Under the pieces are notes generated by a model. That model was not told where the DNA came from, ran no database searches, and saw only the letters and a list, made by a program, of their open reading frames with translations. Below are positions 52,944 to 63,900 of a DNA stretch of 64,000 nt, in pieces. The DNA lies in the NCBI GenBank assembly GCA_964351395.1, contig CAYGOF010000011.1, positions 124,001 to 188,000 of the forward strand, given 5' to 3'. A program made the position numbers and the translations under genes. How positions within the stretch are numbered: position 1 is the stretch's first letter; every line of letters begins with the position of its first letter. The stretch comes from Imperialibacter sp964351395. Its GTDB lineage: Bacteria; Bacteroidota; Bacteroidia; Cytophagales; Cyclobacteriaceae.

Positions 52944-55433
52944 TTGTCATTCGACCCCACTACTTTCAATCTTCCCATTGTTGATATCATATCACAAGTA
53001 AAGGAGAGCCTGGCCAGGGAGAACACACTCATCGTGAATGCTCCACCCGGAGCAGGTAAGAGTACCTTGCTGCCTTTGGCGCTGAAAGATGAAAAATGGT
53101 TGGCCGGTCAAAAGATTTTGATGCTGGAGCCAAGGCGGCTGGCGGCAAGGTCTATCGCCACGAGAATGGCTTCGATGCTTAATGACGATGTGGGAAAGAA
53201 AATAGGCTACCGGATCAGGTTCGAAAACAGAACATCTGAGCAGACACAGATTGAAGTCCTCACCGAAGGGATACTCACCCGTATGATTCATTCTGATAAT
53301 GCTTTGGAAGGCGTCGGAATGGTCATTTTTGATGAATTTCATGAAAGAAGCCTGCATGCTGATGTGGCGCTTGCTCTCTGCCGGGAAGTACAGCAAGTAC
53401 TACGCCCGGATCTTCGCATCATGATCATGTCGGCCACACTGGATATGGAAAAATTGCCTGAACTCATGAAGGCTCCGGTGGCGGTGAGTCAGGGTAAGCA
53501 ATATCCTGTAGACTTGATTTATACCGGAGAGCAAGATCTCATGATGCTACCAGAAATGGCAGCCAGAACGATCCTTAGAGCTTCCAGAGAAAATGAAGGA
53601 GATATACTGGCTTTCTTTCCCGGGGAGGGGGAGATAAGAAAGTGCGAGGAGCTACTCAAAAAGGAACTGACTGACTTTTCCATCCATCCGCTATATGGTC
53701 AGCTACCACAAAGTCAACAATTGGCGGCGATTATGCCCGATAAAACCGGTCGAAGAAAAGTGGTGCTGGCCACCTCTATTGCTGAGACCAGCCTTACTAT
53801 TGAGGGCATCAAAGTGGTGGTAGACACCGGATTTGGTAGAACATCGAAGTTCGATCCCCGCTCGGGGTTGTCCAGGCTGGAGACGGTGCAGATCTCAAAA
53901 GACTCAGCCGATCAGCGTGCAGGCAGAGCTGGTCGATTAAGTGCTGGCACCTGCTACCGGATGTGGAGCAAAGCAACCAATGAGCGCCTTGAAACGCACC
54001 GTACACCCGAAATTCTTGAAGCTGATTTGGCTAACCTGGTCCTTGATATGGCCCAGTGGGGGATAATGGACGTTAAGCAGCTTACGTGGTTAACGCCGCC
54101 TCCAAAGGGCGCTCTTGCTCAGGCTTCTGATACCTTACACGAACTGGAAGCACTCAATCATGGAAAAATAACAGACCATGGCAAGAAGATACATCAGTTA
54201 CCCTGTCATCCAAGGCTTGCACATATGTTGCTCTTGGCTTCCAATTCTGAGAAACTGCCATTGGCTACCGACCTGGCTGCGGTACTTGAAGAACGTGATC
54301 CGCTTCCCCGAGAGGCCGGGATTGATATTACCTTAAGAATTGAAGCACTGCGACGATCCAGAGAAAACGGAGGACAAGGAAGACAGTTTGGAAGAATCGA
54401 AAAGGTGGCCGAGTCGTATCGAAGAATCTTTGATGTGGAAGTAGATAATGGCGCATTTGACCCCTATGAAGCTGGTTTACTGCTCGCTTATGTTTACCCG
54501 GAACGAATTGCCAATGCGCGACCAGGCAACAATGCCCAATTTCAGTTAGCCAATGGCAAATATGCCATGGCAGGGCATCGTGACGACCTGGCTCATGAGC
54601 CGTGGCTGGCTGTTGCACACCTTGACGCCCGGGAAGGAACCGGCAAGATCTTTATGGCAGCGCCTCTAAATCCCAAGGACCTGGCGCCGATGGTCAAAGA
54701 AAAGGAAGTGGTTACCTGGGACACCCGAAAGGGAGGACTGATTGCATCATTGGACCTGAGAATCGGAAGTATTGTGCTGAGGTCAAAACCACTGCCGTCA
54801 CCAGATAAGAGTCAGTTAATGGATGCCATCAGTGAGGCGATAAAGAAGGAGGGTGAGGCATTGTTGAATTTAGATGAAAAGTTTTCGCAGTGGCAAAACC
54901 GGGTGATGTGCCTGAAAAAATGGAATACTGACCAGAACTGGCCAGAGGTGAGCACGCAGGCTTTACTAATGAACAATAAAGAATGGTTGGCGCCTTACCT
55001 GGCTGGCGTCAAAAAACCTGAAAACCTCAAAAAGATTGATGTAAGTGAGGTACTACAACATGCTCTTGACTGGGATTTACAACAGGCATTGAATAAGTTG
55101 GCACCCACAACACTGGAAGTACCCAGCGGCACAAATATTAAAATTCATTACCTGGGCAATGGGGAAGCGCCTATTATGGCTGTCCGGCTCCAGGAAGTAT
55201 TTGGCTTGTCAGAAACACCTAAAGTTAACAATGGTAGAACGCCTGTCGTACTTCACTTGCTGTCTCCAGGCTACAAGCCGGTTCAGGTTACTACCGACCT
55301 TCGCAGTTTCTGGGACAATACCTATTTCGAAGTAAAAAAGGATTTAAAGCGACGCTACCCAAAGCACTCCTGGCCCGACGATCCATGGACAGCTGTGGCT
55401 GTGAGGGGGGTGATCAGGAAGAAAAGGTCATAG
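52944..55433 (+). CDS. hrpB: ATP-dependent helicase HrpB
   Basis: The start is a TTG (52944), since no ATG or GTG matches the family beginning. The 829-residue protein has the DEAH-type core: PPGAGKST near residue 38, DEFHERSLHADVAL near 130, SATLDM near 160 and the QRAGRAGR motif VI region near 325. The HrpB C-terminal domain and its final basic segment follow. HrpB is a putative RNA helicase. Its role in Bacteroidota is unknown, and no RNA-processing gene is adjacent. Confidence 0.92.
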   Translation: MSFDPTTFNLPIVDIISQVKESLARENTLIVNAPPGAGKSTLLPLALKDEKWLAGQKILMLEPRRLAARSIATRMASMLNDDVGKKIGYRIRFENRTSEQTQIEVLTEGILTRMIHSDNALEGVGMVIFDEFHERSLHADVALALCREVQQVLRPDLRIMIMSATLDMEKLPELMKAPVAVSQGKQYPVDLIYTGEQDLMMLPEMAARTILRASRENEGDILAFFPGEGEIRKCEELLKKELTDFSIHPLYGQLPQSQQLAAIMPDKTGRRKVVLATSIAETSLTIEGIKVVVDTGFGRTSKFDPRSGLSRLETVQISKDSADQRAGRAGRLSAGTCYRMWSKATNERLETHRTPEILEADLANLVLDMAQWGIMDVKQLTWLTPPPKGALAQASDTLHELEALNHGKITDHGKKIHQLPCHPRLAHMLLLASNSEKLPLATDLAAVLEERDPLPREAGIDITLRIEALRRSRENGGQGRQFGRIEKVAESYRRIFDVEVDNGAFDPYEAGLLLAYVYPERIANARPGNNAQFQLANGKYAMAGHRDDLAHEPWLAVAHLDAREGTGKIFMAAPLNPKDLAPMVKEKEVVTWDTRKGGLIASLDLRIGSIVLRSKPLPSPDKSQLMDAISEAIKKEGEALLNLDEKFSQWQNRVMCLKKWNTDQNWPEVSTQALLMNNKEWLAPYLAGVKKPENLKKIDVSEVLQHALDWDLQQALNKLAPTTLEVPSGTNIKIHYLGNGEAPIMAVRLQEVFGLSETPKVNNGRTPVVLHLLSPGYKPVQVTTDLRSFWDNTYFEVKKDLKRRYPKHSWPDDPWTAVAVRGVIRKKRS

Positions 55434-55472
55434 AATTGATTACGGAAGAACGAACCAAAGCCAGTTCAATAG

Positions 55473-56129
55473 TTAGTTGATGGAACCACAAAGCTTTTCC
55501 ATTACGCTAGCTACTTTTGAGTCGCCAAGCTCGGCAGCCTTCCCTAAGTCTTCACAACCTCCTTGTTTGTCACGCAGGCGAATTTTTTCAATCCCCCTAA
55601 GCTTATATGCCCGACTTGACTCAGGGTTCAATTGGATGATCTTGCTAAAGTCCTCGATGGCAGCGCTGTAATCTTTAAGTTTATCCTTTGCTGTTGCTCG
55701 GTAATAGTAAGCTTCTTCATCTTCGGGTGACAGTTTGATCGCTTCGCTAAAATCAAGGATCGCTCCTTGAAAATCGGTGGTTTCAATTTTGGCTCTTCCC
55801 CGAACATAAAATGCCTTCCATCTATCTACATCATCAATAAGGTACTTCAGTGCATTATCATAGTCTTCGATGGCTTTTGCATAGTTTTTGAGTTCGGCCA
55901 GGGCATTCCCCCTGTCGTAATAAACTTCGCCCTTGGTAGTGAAAAACTCAATGGATTTGTTGTAGTCGAGGATCGCTGCTGCATAATCTCCTTTCACAGC
56001 ACTAACAAATCCCTTGCCCCACCAATACTGAGCTGAGTCTGCGTTGGAAGGTGTTTGAGCTACTGCATCTATAAAAGAAGAAACTAAAACAGCAGAAAAA
56101 AACAAAATATAAAACAGGGTCTTAATCAT
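55473..56129 (-). CDS. Secreted TPR protein
   Basis: The start at 56129 gives a signal peptide (MIKTLFYILFF to about residue 26); the frame is open 9 codons further, but that start would hide the signal. The 218-residue product then has four or five TPR units with the spacing of about 34 residues (YAAAILDYNKSIEF, YAKAIEDYDNALKY, FQGAILDFSEAIKL, YSAAIEDFSKIIQL). The repeats bind partner proteins in the periplasm or on the surface. The partner is unknown. Confidence 0.85.
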   Translation of the reverse strand: MIKTLFYILFFSAVLVSSFIDAVAQTPSNADSAQYWWGKGFVSAVKGDYAAAILDYNKSIEFFTTKGEVYYDRGNALAELKNYAKAIEDYDNALKYLIDDVDRWKAFYVRGRAKIETTDFQGAILDFSEAIKLSPEDEEAYYYRATAKDKLKDYSAAIEDFSKIIQLNPESSRAYKLRGIEKIRLRDKQGGCEDLGKAAELGDSKVASVMEKLCGSIN

Positions 56130-56720
56130 GAGGTTGTCTAAACAATAACAAATCAATCAATTAGTGATAAAATGAATGATCAAGGTTGCTAAAGGCTATT
56201 CTCCTAACTGATAAACAATTTTTCAGGCAGTGTAGGTTCAAATCAGCAGCCGATATTCTTTTATTTTTGTACTTCTGCTTACCCATGTAAGTTTGATGTA
56301 CATACTGCTATTGATCGTCTAATTTGACTAAAAGTAACCCTTGAATTGTAATAATTTTTAGAATAAACATTGATCATCTAAGAAATGCTAGGAATAGGCT
56401 GATAAAATGTGACCCAAGAGGTTTCAATTCGTAGATAGATATCAAAAACCTTTATCCCGTCTAATTTTTGATATATTTTATCTTTTTTTTAAATAAATTT
56501 CTTGCCGTTTTTATGCCGATTTTAGCAACAGATTTTTTTGCTGTTTCTTCTGACTTTGAGTTTTTTTTTGATGCAAATGAATGAAAGCACCTAATTGTCT
56601 GGTGTAAGGAAAAAAATATTTTGAAGCGTTTAGTCAAGCTTTCGTTTCCAGGACGACAGATATCACATATAGCTCGTAAATTGTCACCTAATAGGTTTTG
56701 ACACACGAAATAGACGTTGA
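56130..56720. other. AT-rich gap with a candidate promoter and terminator-like repeat
   Basis: There is no convincing gene in this gap. TATTTTTG (56262-56269) fits the Bacteroidota -7 box TAnnTTTG. About 170 bases further, ATATCAAAAA (56439-56448) and TTTTTGATAT (56465-56474) are perfect complements, and a run of eight T ends near 56490. Together they could mark an RNA of about 210 nucleotides on the plus strand. A 90-residue frame on the minus strand (56461-56733) looks non-coding. Confidence 0.35.
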
Positions 56721-58595
56721 ATGAAACAGGCAATAGTCGCCATACTGGCTTTCTTCCTTCCTTTTTTGGTTTCCTCTGCCCAATCTCAAAACAGTAAAAC
56801 CAGCCTTGTAGCGTTAGTAGATTCGCTTGAGGTACTTATGAACAAGCGTCATATACCAGGCATGACGCTTACGATCATTAAGGGTGATAGTACGGAATTT
56901 TCAGGTGGGCTTGGTGTGATGGATACTGAAACTAATGCCAAAGTGGACGAGAACACACTCTTTAGGTTGGGTTCTATTACCAAAAGTTTTGTGGCATTGG
57001 GGGTATTGAAACTGGTAAAGGAAGGGAAATTTAGTCTTGAAGATGAAGTGAAGGTAATAGCACCAGAAATCGAGTTTGAAAACAGCTTCGGTGCAGATTA
57101 TCCGGTCAAGGTAAAACATCTTTTGTCGCACACTGCGGGGTTTGACGACATGCACCTCAATGAGGTGTATAATACTTCCGACACGATTGTTTATCCATTG
57201 TTAAAAGTGTTGCAGCAGCACACCAGCTCACTTAAAGTAAGGTGGCAGCCAGGCACCAGGTATTCTTACAGTAATCCTGGCTGGACTGTGGCAGGTTACC
57301 TAATAGAAAAATATTCCGGGCTTCCTTACGATCAGTTCATTGAAAAAAATGTGCTAGAACCCGCCGGAATGGTTGCTTCGAACTTCAATTCGGTACCGGA
57401 TGGGCCTGCATATTCCAAAGCGTACAACGAGCAAGGCGAGGAAGTACCCTTTCTTCCTATTTATCATCGTCCTGCTGGAGCCTTCAATAGCAATGCAAAT
57501 GATATGGAAAAGTTCCTGTCAATATGCCTGAAACGCGGTGCAAATGATTCAGTAGAGGTAGTGGCTGCAGATCAACTAGATTTAATGGAACGTCCTGTGT
57601 ATACGCTTGCCAACCAGGCCGGTTTGCCGGTAGGATACGGGTTAGGCAACTACACCTATGATGCAGCGTTTCCTGTCTCGTTTCATGGGCATGATGGGGG
57701 CATTGACGGCTTCGTTTCTTCTTATGGCTATAATAGTGACCATGGCATAGCCTACGCTATTTCTAATAATGCAGGACAAGGGATGGGTGAATTTGTAAAT
57801 CTTATCAAACAGTATCTAGTGAAGGATATTCCCAAGATCCTCCCACAAGTCATTGCCATGGAGCCCAGTATAATGAACGAGTATGAGGGGTACTACCTTT
57901 TCAAAGCATCTCGCAACCAAATCTTTTCTTTTATTGACCGACTGTTTGGTACCTGTGAAGTAGCCGTTGAAAATGACACGCTTTATATTCAAAAATTCAT
58001 GAGCGACCGGTTTCCGGTTTTGCCAGTTGCTAATTCTAATGGTCAAGGCTTACTTTTCCGGGGCGTAAATGATGTTGTGCCTTCTCACATCTTTACAAAA
58101 AATGCCCAGGGAGTACCGGTTATGGCTACCTCAGCGATCGGTAACTACCTTGAGAAAGTGAATTATGGAGGAATTGTCACCAGGCGAATACTGCTTGGCC
58201 TCTCTTTGGTTCTATTGCTCTCTTCGCTGGTAGCTACTTTGATATGGCTTATTTTTGCTGTACAGAAGTCCATTCTCTGGCCTGAATTCTTCCGAAGAAT
58301 GATCCCTTCTCTGGTTCCAATAGGATTGATAATGGTCGTCTTTGGGTTTTCCAACATATTGAATAACCTAAGTGCGGCTGGAGAGGCTAATTTCAATGGT
58401 GGTTTGGTCTACCTGGGCACTTGGGTCATTTTGTTCAGTACTTTTATTAGTACTCGCTTTGGTATTATGCATTTCAAAACAGGCCAGAAAACGTCATTCT
58501 CAGTTTATTACCTTCTGCTAGCCTTTTCGTGCGTCATGATTACCTTGTTTTTGTATGATGCTGGTTGGATGGGGCTAAAGGTTTGGGAATATTAA
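56721..58595 (+). CDS. Membrane-anchored serine hydrolase (beta-lactamase class C-like)
   Basis: The 624-residue protein has a signal peptide ending SSAQ. The beta-lactamase-like domain has the nucleophile Ser85 and Lys88 (SITK), and Tyr183-Ser184-Asn185. A third motif is probably HGHDGGIDG near residue 330. A linker precedes three or four membrane helices (from about residue 495). It could hydrolyse peptides or esters outside the inner membrane; the substrate is unknown. The C-terminal membrane block is shared with similar Bacteroidota proteins. Confidence 0.87.
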   Translation: MKQAIVAILAFFLPFLVSSAQSQNSKTSLVALVDSLEVLMNKRHIPGMTLTIIKGDSTEFSGGLGVMDTETNAKVDENTLFRLGSITKSFVALGVLKLVKEGKFSLEDEVKVIAPEIEFENSFGADYPVKVKHLLSHTAGFDDMHLNEVYNTSDTIVYPLLKVLQQHTSSLKVRWQPGTRYSYSNPGWTVAGYLIEKYSGLPYDQFIEKNVLEPAGMVASNFNSVPDGPAYSKAYNEQGEEVPFLPIYHRPAGAFNSNANDMEKFLSICLKRGANDSVEVVAADQLDLMERPVYTLANQAGLPVGYGLGNYTYDAAFPVSFHGHDGGIDGFVSSYGYNSDHGIAYAISNNAGQGMGEFVNLIKQYLVKDIPKILPQVIAMEPSIMNEYEGYYLFKASRNQIFSFIDRLFGTCEVAVENDTLYIQKFMSDRFPVLPVANSNGQGLLFRGVNDVVPSHIFTKNAQGVPVMATSAIGNYLEKVNYGGIVTRRILLGLSLVLLLSSLVATLIWLIFAVQKSILWPEFFRRMIPSLVPIGLIMVVFGFSNILNNLSAAGEANFNGGLVYLGTWVILFSTFISTRFGIMHFKTGQKTSFSVYYLLLAFSCVMITLFLYDAGWMGLKVWEY

Positions 58596-58748
58596 TAAGA
58601 ACAGGAGTTTTCATGAAAGCACTTTTCGCTTGTTGCCAGTGGAAAGTCCTTCGCTCAATGGGCCACTCGCTTCTATCAATGTCTTGTTCGTCAAAGAAAT
58701 GCTTCTTTTTTCTTTTCGTTTGATTAGCTTCATTGGAAATCAGAAGAA

Positions 58749-59849
58749 ATGACGAAGAAAAAACTACTGGTATTGACTGGGGGGGGAGATTGCCCCGGAT
58801 TGAATGCTGTTTTAAGGGGGCTGGTGAAAAGATCGCAGCAAAACCCGGAATGGGAAGTGTACGGAAGTATTGAAGCCTATAATGGCGTGCTGGGTGATCC
58901 TCAGGAAATTATCAGACTAGACAATAAGGCAATTGCCGGCATTCACGTAAAAGGGGGGACGATCATTAAAACAACCAATAAGGGAGGACCTTTTACCTGG
59001 CCTGTAAAACACAGTGATGGAACCTGGACAACCGTTGATCGCTCAGAAGATTTACTGAAACGCCTTGATGATCTTGGAATCGATGCTGTGGTTAGCATTG
59101 GTGGTGATGGCTCCCAGCGCATTTCTCAGAAGCTGTACGAAAGAGGCCTGGACATAGTGGGAGTGCCCAAAACAATCGATAATGACCTTTCTGGCACTGA
59201 CTTTACCTTTGGTTTTCAAACAGCTGTTCAAATAGCTTCAGATTGCCTTGACAAGCTGGTCACTACGGCCGAAAGTCACCACAGGGTAATGATTATGGAG
59301 GTAATGGGAAGAGCTGCAGGCTGGATTGCGCTGCATACTGCTATTTCTGGTGGGGCAGAGGTATGTCTGATTCCGGAAATCCCTTACGATATAGAGAAAG
59401 TCAAACAACGCATCGATCAGCGCTATCATAACGGAAAGGGATTTGCTCATATTGTGATGGCCGAAGGTGCTAAACCGATTGGCGGCGACGTGGTGGCGAC
59501 AAAAAGTGGGGAAGTAGGCTATAAAAACGTTCGCCTGGGAGGCTGCGCTTATCGTTTGTCACAAGAACTTAAAGATGCCGGCTGCGAGGCTGATATTCGG
59601 GAGACAGTACTGGGGCATATCCAAAGAGGAGGAGGGCCTATTGCCTTCGATAGGGTACTTGCGCTTCAGTTTGGTGTAAAGGCATTTGAAATGGTTTTGG
59701 AAGGCAAGTTTGGTAGGATGGTGGCCTATAAAAATAATGATATTGTAGATGTTCCCCTGATCGATGCAATCAGCACTTACAATTATGTAAATACAGATTC
59801 ATACCTGGTCAAGACGGCCAGAGGACTTGGTATTTCGTTTGGTGACTAG
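58749..59849 (+). CDS. pfkA: 6-phosphofructokinase
   Basis: The 366-residue enzyme phosphorylates fructose 6-phosphate. It opens LTGGGDCPGLNAVLRG, with the nucleotide-binding GGD, then GGDGSQRIS near residue 119 and the catalytic PKTIDNDLSGTDFTFG. The Gly in GGDGS points to ATP as donor, while the Lys in PKTIDND occurs in both the PPi-dependent and the mixed ATP types; GGDD would be expected for a PPi enzyme. I therefore favour ATP. It stands alone, with a bidirectional terminator 145 bases further on. Confidence 0.93.
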   Translation: MTKKKLLVLTGGGDCPGLNAVLRGLVKRSQQNPEWEVYGSIEAYNGVLGDPQEIIRLDNKAIAGIHVKGGTIIKTTNKGGPFTWPVKHSDGTWTTVDRSEDLLKRLDDLGIDAVVSIGGDGSQRISQKLYERGLDIVGVPKTIDNDLSGTDFTFGFQTAVQIASDCLDKLVTTAESHHRVMIMEVMGRAAGWIALHTAISGGAEVCLIPEIPYDIEKVKQRIDQRYHNGKGFAHIVMAEGAKPIGGDVVATKSGEVGYKNVRLGGCAYRLSQELKDAGCEADIRETVLGHIQRGGGPIAFDRVLALQFGVKAFEMVLEGKFGRMVAYKNNDIVDVPLIDAISTYNYVNTDSYLVKTARGLGISFGD

Positions 59850-59993
59850 TGATTAAGCATGTCAGTTTCAATAGCAACAAAACGCTGATGACGCTGTATT
59901 GGGTAGTGATATCAACAACTTAATCTGCCGGTAATGGTATATCTATTGGACGACCTTTCGATCTGACTTTAGAGATGTATGTAGAAAGGATAT

Positions 59994-60024
59994 AAAAAAA
60001 GCCGGACATCACTGGCCGGCTTTT
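59994..60024. terminator. Bidirectional terminator between pfkA and porP
   Basis: AAAAGCCGG and CCGGCTTTT form a 9-bp stem around a 10-base loop (59997-60024). The minus side continues into more T (best fit for the porP/sprF gene, stop at 60046), and the plus side ends TTTTCTAG. It is closer to porP than to pfkA. Confidence 0.82.
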
Positions 60025-60045
60025 CTAGAATGTTAGGTTGATTAA

Positions 60046-60978
60046 TTAATAGTAGACAGGACACAAAGGATCTTTTGAAAGAGCTTTTATGAGTATCCTG
60101 TAGTTAAGCATGATTTCATGTGATCCGTTGGTGTATTGGTTCAGGTTGGAAGTAACCATGTCATAGGCGTAACCAATACGAATATTTTCATTCAATATAA
60201 TCTGAGCGAGCAGCGTCATAGAGTCTCCACTTCGATAAGAAAGACCAGCATATACCACATCATCAAAAATCAGGTTACAGTTTAGATCTACGCCAAGTGG
60301 TAACTTATCCTGTATCCTGATCAATGCGGCAGGAAGAATCTTAATATTGTCAGTTAGATCCAATACGATTCCTCCAGTCAGGTAGTAATATCGCGGAGCC
60401 CTGTCGTTGGACAATTTATCGTCGAGGGTTACGTCAAACACTCTGTTTTTCACAATATAAGGAATAGAGCCTCCCACATACATTCTCTTGTTGTAGTAAT
60501 AAACTCCAGTGCCAAAATTTGGGTTGAATTTACTGGCTACACCTGTCAGATAGTTATCGTTAAGGTCACGAATCAATAGCTGATTGAAATCCGACCTTCT
60601 GTTATTAAAGCCACCTTGCAATCCCATCGCCAGGTAACCGGACGCCAGTTTGATTTTGTAGGCATAGCTGGCATAGAAACCATAGTCGGTATGTATACCT
60701 ACCTGGTCCCTTGTAGCCATCAATCCCACCCCAATTTGATTGCTAAATAAAGGGGTATGTGCCGTAAATGTCTGGAAGGAGGGAGCACCATCAATATTGA
60801 CCCATTGGTCCCTGTGGATGACAGATGCACTGAACTCATTGGTGCTTCCAGCATAAGCTGGATTAAGCACCATTCCATTGTACATGTACTGCGAAATCAC
60901 TGGTCTTTGCTGCGCCGAAGCGACCCAGGAGACTACTATAAATAGTACTGTTACTGATAGTTTAATAACAATTTTCAT
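60046..60978 (-). CDS. PorP/SprF-family type IX secretion membrane protein
   Basis: The 310-residue protein has a signal peptide ending ASAQ near residue 22 and a beta-barrel pattern with the family motif SQYMYNGMVLNPAYAGS near the start. PorP/SprF proteins hold type B cargo proteins of the type IX system at the outer membrane. The adhesin gene ends 8 bases upstream, so this is its operon partner, in the same order as sprB-sprF of Flavobacterium. A bidirectional terminator follows. Confidence 0.94.
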   Translation of the reverse strand: MKIVIKLSVTVLFIVVSWVASAQQRPVISQYMYNGMVLNPAYAGSTNEFSASVIHRDQWVNIDGAPSFQTFTAHTPLFSNQIGVGLMATRDQVGIHTDYGFYASYAYKIKLASGYLAMGLQGGFNNRRSDFNQLLIRDLNDNYLTGVASKFNPNFGTGVYYYNKRMYVGGSIPYIVKNRVFDVTLDDKLSNDRAPRYYYLTGGIVLDLTDNIKILPAALIRIQDKLPLGVDLNCNLIFDDVVYAGLSYRSGDSMTLLAQIILNENIRIGYAYDMVTSNLNQYTNGSHEIMLNYRILIKALSKDPLCPVYY

Positions 60979-60986
60979 ACACGCTG

Positions 60987-63900
60987 TTATCTTACGAGTT
61001 CAAGATAGCCAGAAAGTGGATCACTTCCATCACCTTTATCAATAAGATAGAAGTACGTACCAGCTGGAAGTTGTCCGTTTCCAACGGTTATACCCCTGTT
61101 ACTGGTACCGTTAAACGATACATCATCGTTGTTATACCTGACGTCTTCGTAGACTAAGGCACCTGCCCTGTTGAATACTTTCACTGTATTATTTGGGAAC
61201 TGATCGATACAGTCGATGATAAACACGTCGTTCAAACCGTCACCGTTGGCCGAAACACCCTGGTATACAATGATATCCGCACCGATAGTGAATTCCTGTG
61301 TGGCTGTACATCCGTTACCATCCCAAATAGTCACTGAGTAGTCGCCAAGTGGTGCATCGAATAAACCACCCTCGAAAGTATTCACGCCGGTTCCAAGATG
61401 CGTCCATACAACGCTATCCAATTCGACAGGCTCAGGGAATACAAGCAATGCTACTCCCGTAGGTACAAGACACTGAGAATCTTGAACATCCACTACAAAT
61501 TGAGGAGTTGTTCTAGCATCACTGATTGAGATCCTTGATTCTTCAGATATACAACCAGTAATCAGGTCTGTAGCAATCACCACGTATTCAACTGTTTCTT
61601 CCTGTCTGCCGAGGCCTTTAGGATCGAAGCCTGTGTAAATGATCGTTGTCAGGTCACTTGCTTCGTACCAGTCGAACTGGTAGTTCCCAATATTGCCGTC
61701 TACTGTTGCCCTTGCTTCTCCATTAGGCGCTTCGCAGCTAGTCATGTTGCTAACGAGTGTTACTATTGGATTAGAAGGTGGTACACGCTGATCCGATACA
61801 TCGAAGGTCTGAATCGAGGTACAACCAGTAATTGCATTGGTGACAAGCAGCGTGTAAGGACCTGTAGACAGATTACCTACTACCGGACCGTCAAACAACT
61901 TATTGGCTGGGTCAACTACACTTCCCTCGAACCACTCAAATGTATGGCCGGTCACAGTGCCGTCAGCAAGCGAGGCAGTCAATTCACCATTTGCCTGGTC
62001 TTCAAAACAGATGGTCAATGCCTGAGTTTCGGTGATCACTACGTCTGGTATCTCAGTAGCATCTGGAACAAGAATCGAAATTGGCTCCGACTTACAGAAT
62101 GGATCGCTAATGTTGAACACCATCAAGGTATAGGTTCCACTGTTTAGGTTCTCCCATGACTGACCTTCAAAATCAAAGGTGTCGAAAGTAGGAGGAACCA
62201 AACCGGCATTCCATACGAACTTGTAGTCTTGTGTTGACTTACCAAATGGAAGTGTAAGTAGGTTGGCAGCAACTACACCGTCGAAAGGAGCAATACACCT
62301 GTCGTTGACCGTTGCCGTCGTACTTATTTGCAAAGGATTGATGGACTCATCCACCATCGGGTAAGTAACTGTCGTGCTACAACCGGTAGCTACGTTTGTC
62401 ACAACTACTGTATAGTCGCCAGCAGCAATTCCGCTTAAGGTATTGTTGTTGGTCAACAATGGTGTGCCAGTCGCCGTTGTCCCACGGTACCATGTGAAGG
62501 TATAGGCCGTAAGATCTGAAGATCCATTGGCAGTTACAGTAAACGAGCCGTTAGGAATTGCAGGGTTACAGTTGGTTTGAATTTGAATATCAACCTGGCT
62601 CACAACCGGAGGTGTGCTGGTGTCTTCAACTTCAACCTGCACTTCGATGGAAGTACATCCAAATGTATTGTCAACGGCTCTGATGAAGTAGATTCCTGCT
62701 GCCACATTATTGAAGATAGTGTCAGTGACCGTTGCAATAGGAGAAGCTCCGGCATTAGCTGGATTCTGATCCCACAACTCAAAGGTATAGTCAGCAAGCA
62801 CGCCAGGACTTACGCCGTTTATTTCAATTGAACCATTGGCAGGTGTACAATTCGTCATTGGCGAGGTAGTGATGTCAGTTAATAACAGTTTCGGAACAGT
62901 TGGATCGCTTTCCAACTCGATTTCTGCAATACTGGTACAACCTGTTAGCGAATTCAACACCTGTACTGTATATGGTCCTGCTGCAAGCCCACTGATGGAT
63001 TTCGTGTTGCCTAGGTTAGTGCCCGTAGTGCCACTTCCTGCGTACCATGTGATCACATAATTGCTTAGCAGGTAACCAGGAGCAGAAGGATTATCAACTG
63101 TTACACTCAATTCGCCATTGGCACCTGATGTGTTACAGCTTTGATCAGCACGAACCAATACAATGTCTGCGAGAGGGTAGGTGATTTCTTCTTCCACCTG
63201 GTATTGTAATGTCTGCGCACAACCAGTGACAATATGTGTCAATGTAACTGTGTAAGAACCGGCGGCAAGATTGCTGATGCTGTTCTGACCAATTACATTA
63301 TTGACCAATGTGGTGCTATTGGTAACATCCGTCCAGGTAAACCTGAAGTCGGACATCACTGTAGCAGCTCCTCCAAGGGTGATGGTATCTACAGAAGCAG
63401 CACCATTCGCCGTACAGTTGGTCTGATCGGTAGTGGTTCTGGCAGTTACTACTACTGGGAGTGGTTGAGAGCCAACAACTATTTTTTGAGAAACTGAGCA
63501 CTGAGAGACATTGTTAAGGACAGTTACGGTGTATGTGTCGGCAGACAATCCTGTAATGGTAGTTAAGCCATTGAATGCTGGAAGTGCGCCACTTGAATTT
63601 GCCCATGTAATGGTTGTACCATCTGTTCCCCCAACTCCGTCAACATCCTGAGCTGCGACAGTTATGGTAATGGCTCCTACACCAAGTGTTCCACCGGTAC
63701 AACCCTGATCTTTGGTGACTACTGCAGTCAACGAAGGATTCACATGGTGATCTTCGATGGTAAATTTAATGAAAGAAGATTCACAACCTGTTGCATTGCT
63801 CTTTGCTGTCAGGTAATATTCCCCTGGAGCGAGCCCCGAACTGGTAACTGTCTGATGATTGTAAGGTGAACCACCTGCCACATTTAGGTCAGCACCAATT

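Noticed and set aside
56461..56733. A 90-residue open frame on the minus strand in the gap before the serine hydrolase
   Set aside because: It overlaps the start of the serine hydrolase, begins in AT-rich sequence, has low-complexity Lys-rich composition and no recognisable domain.
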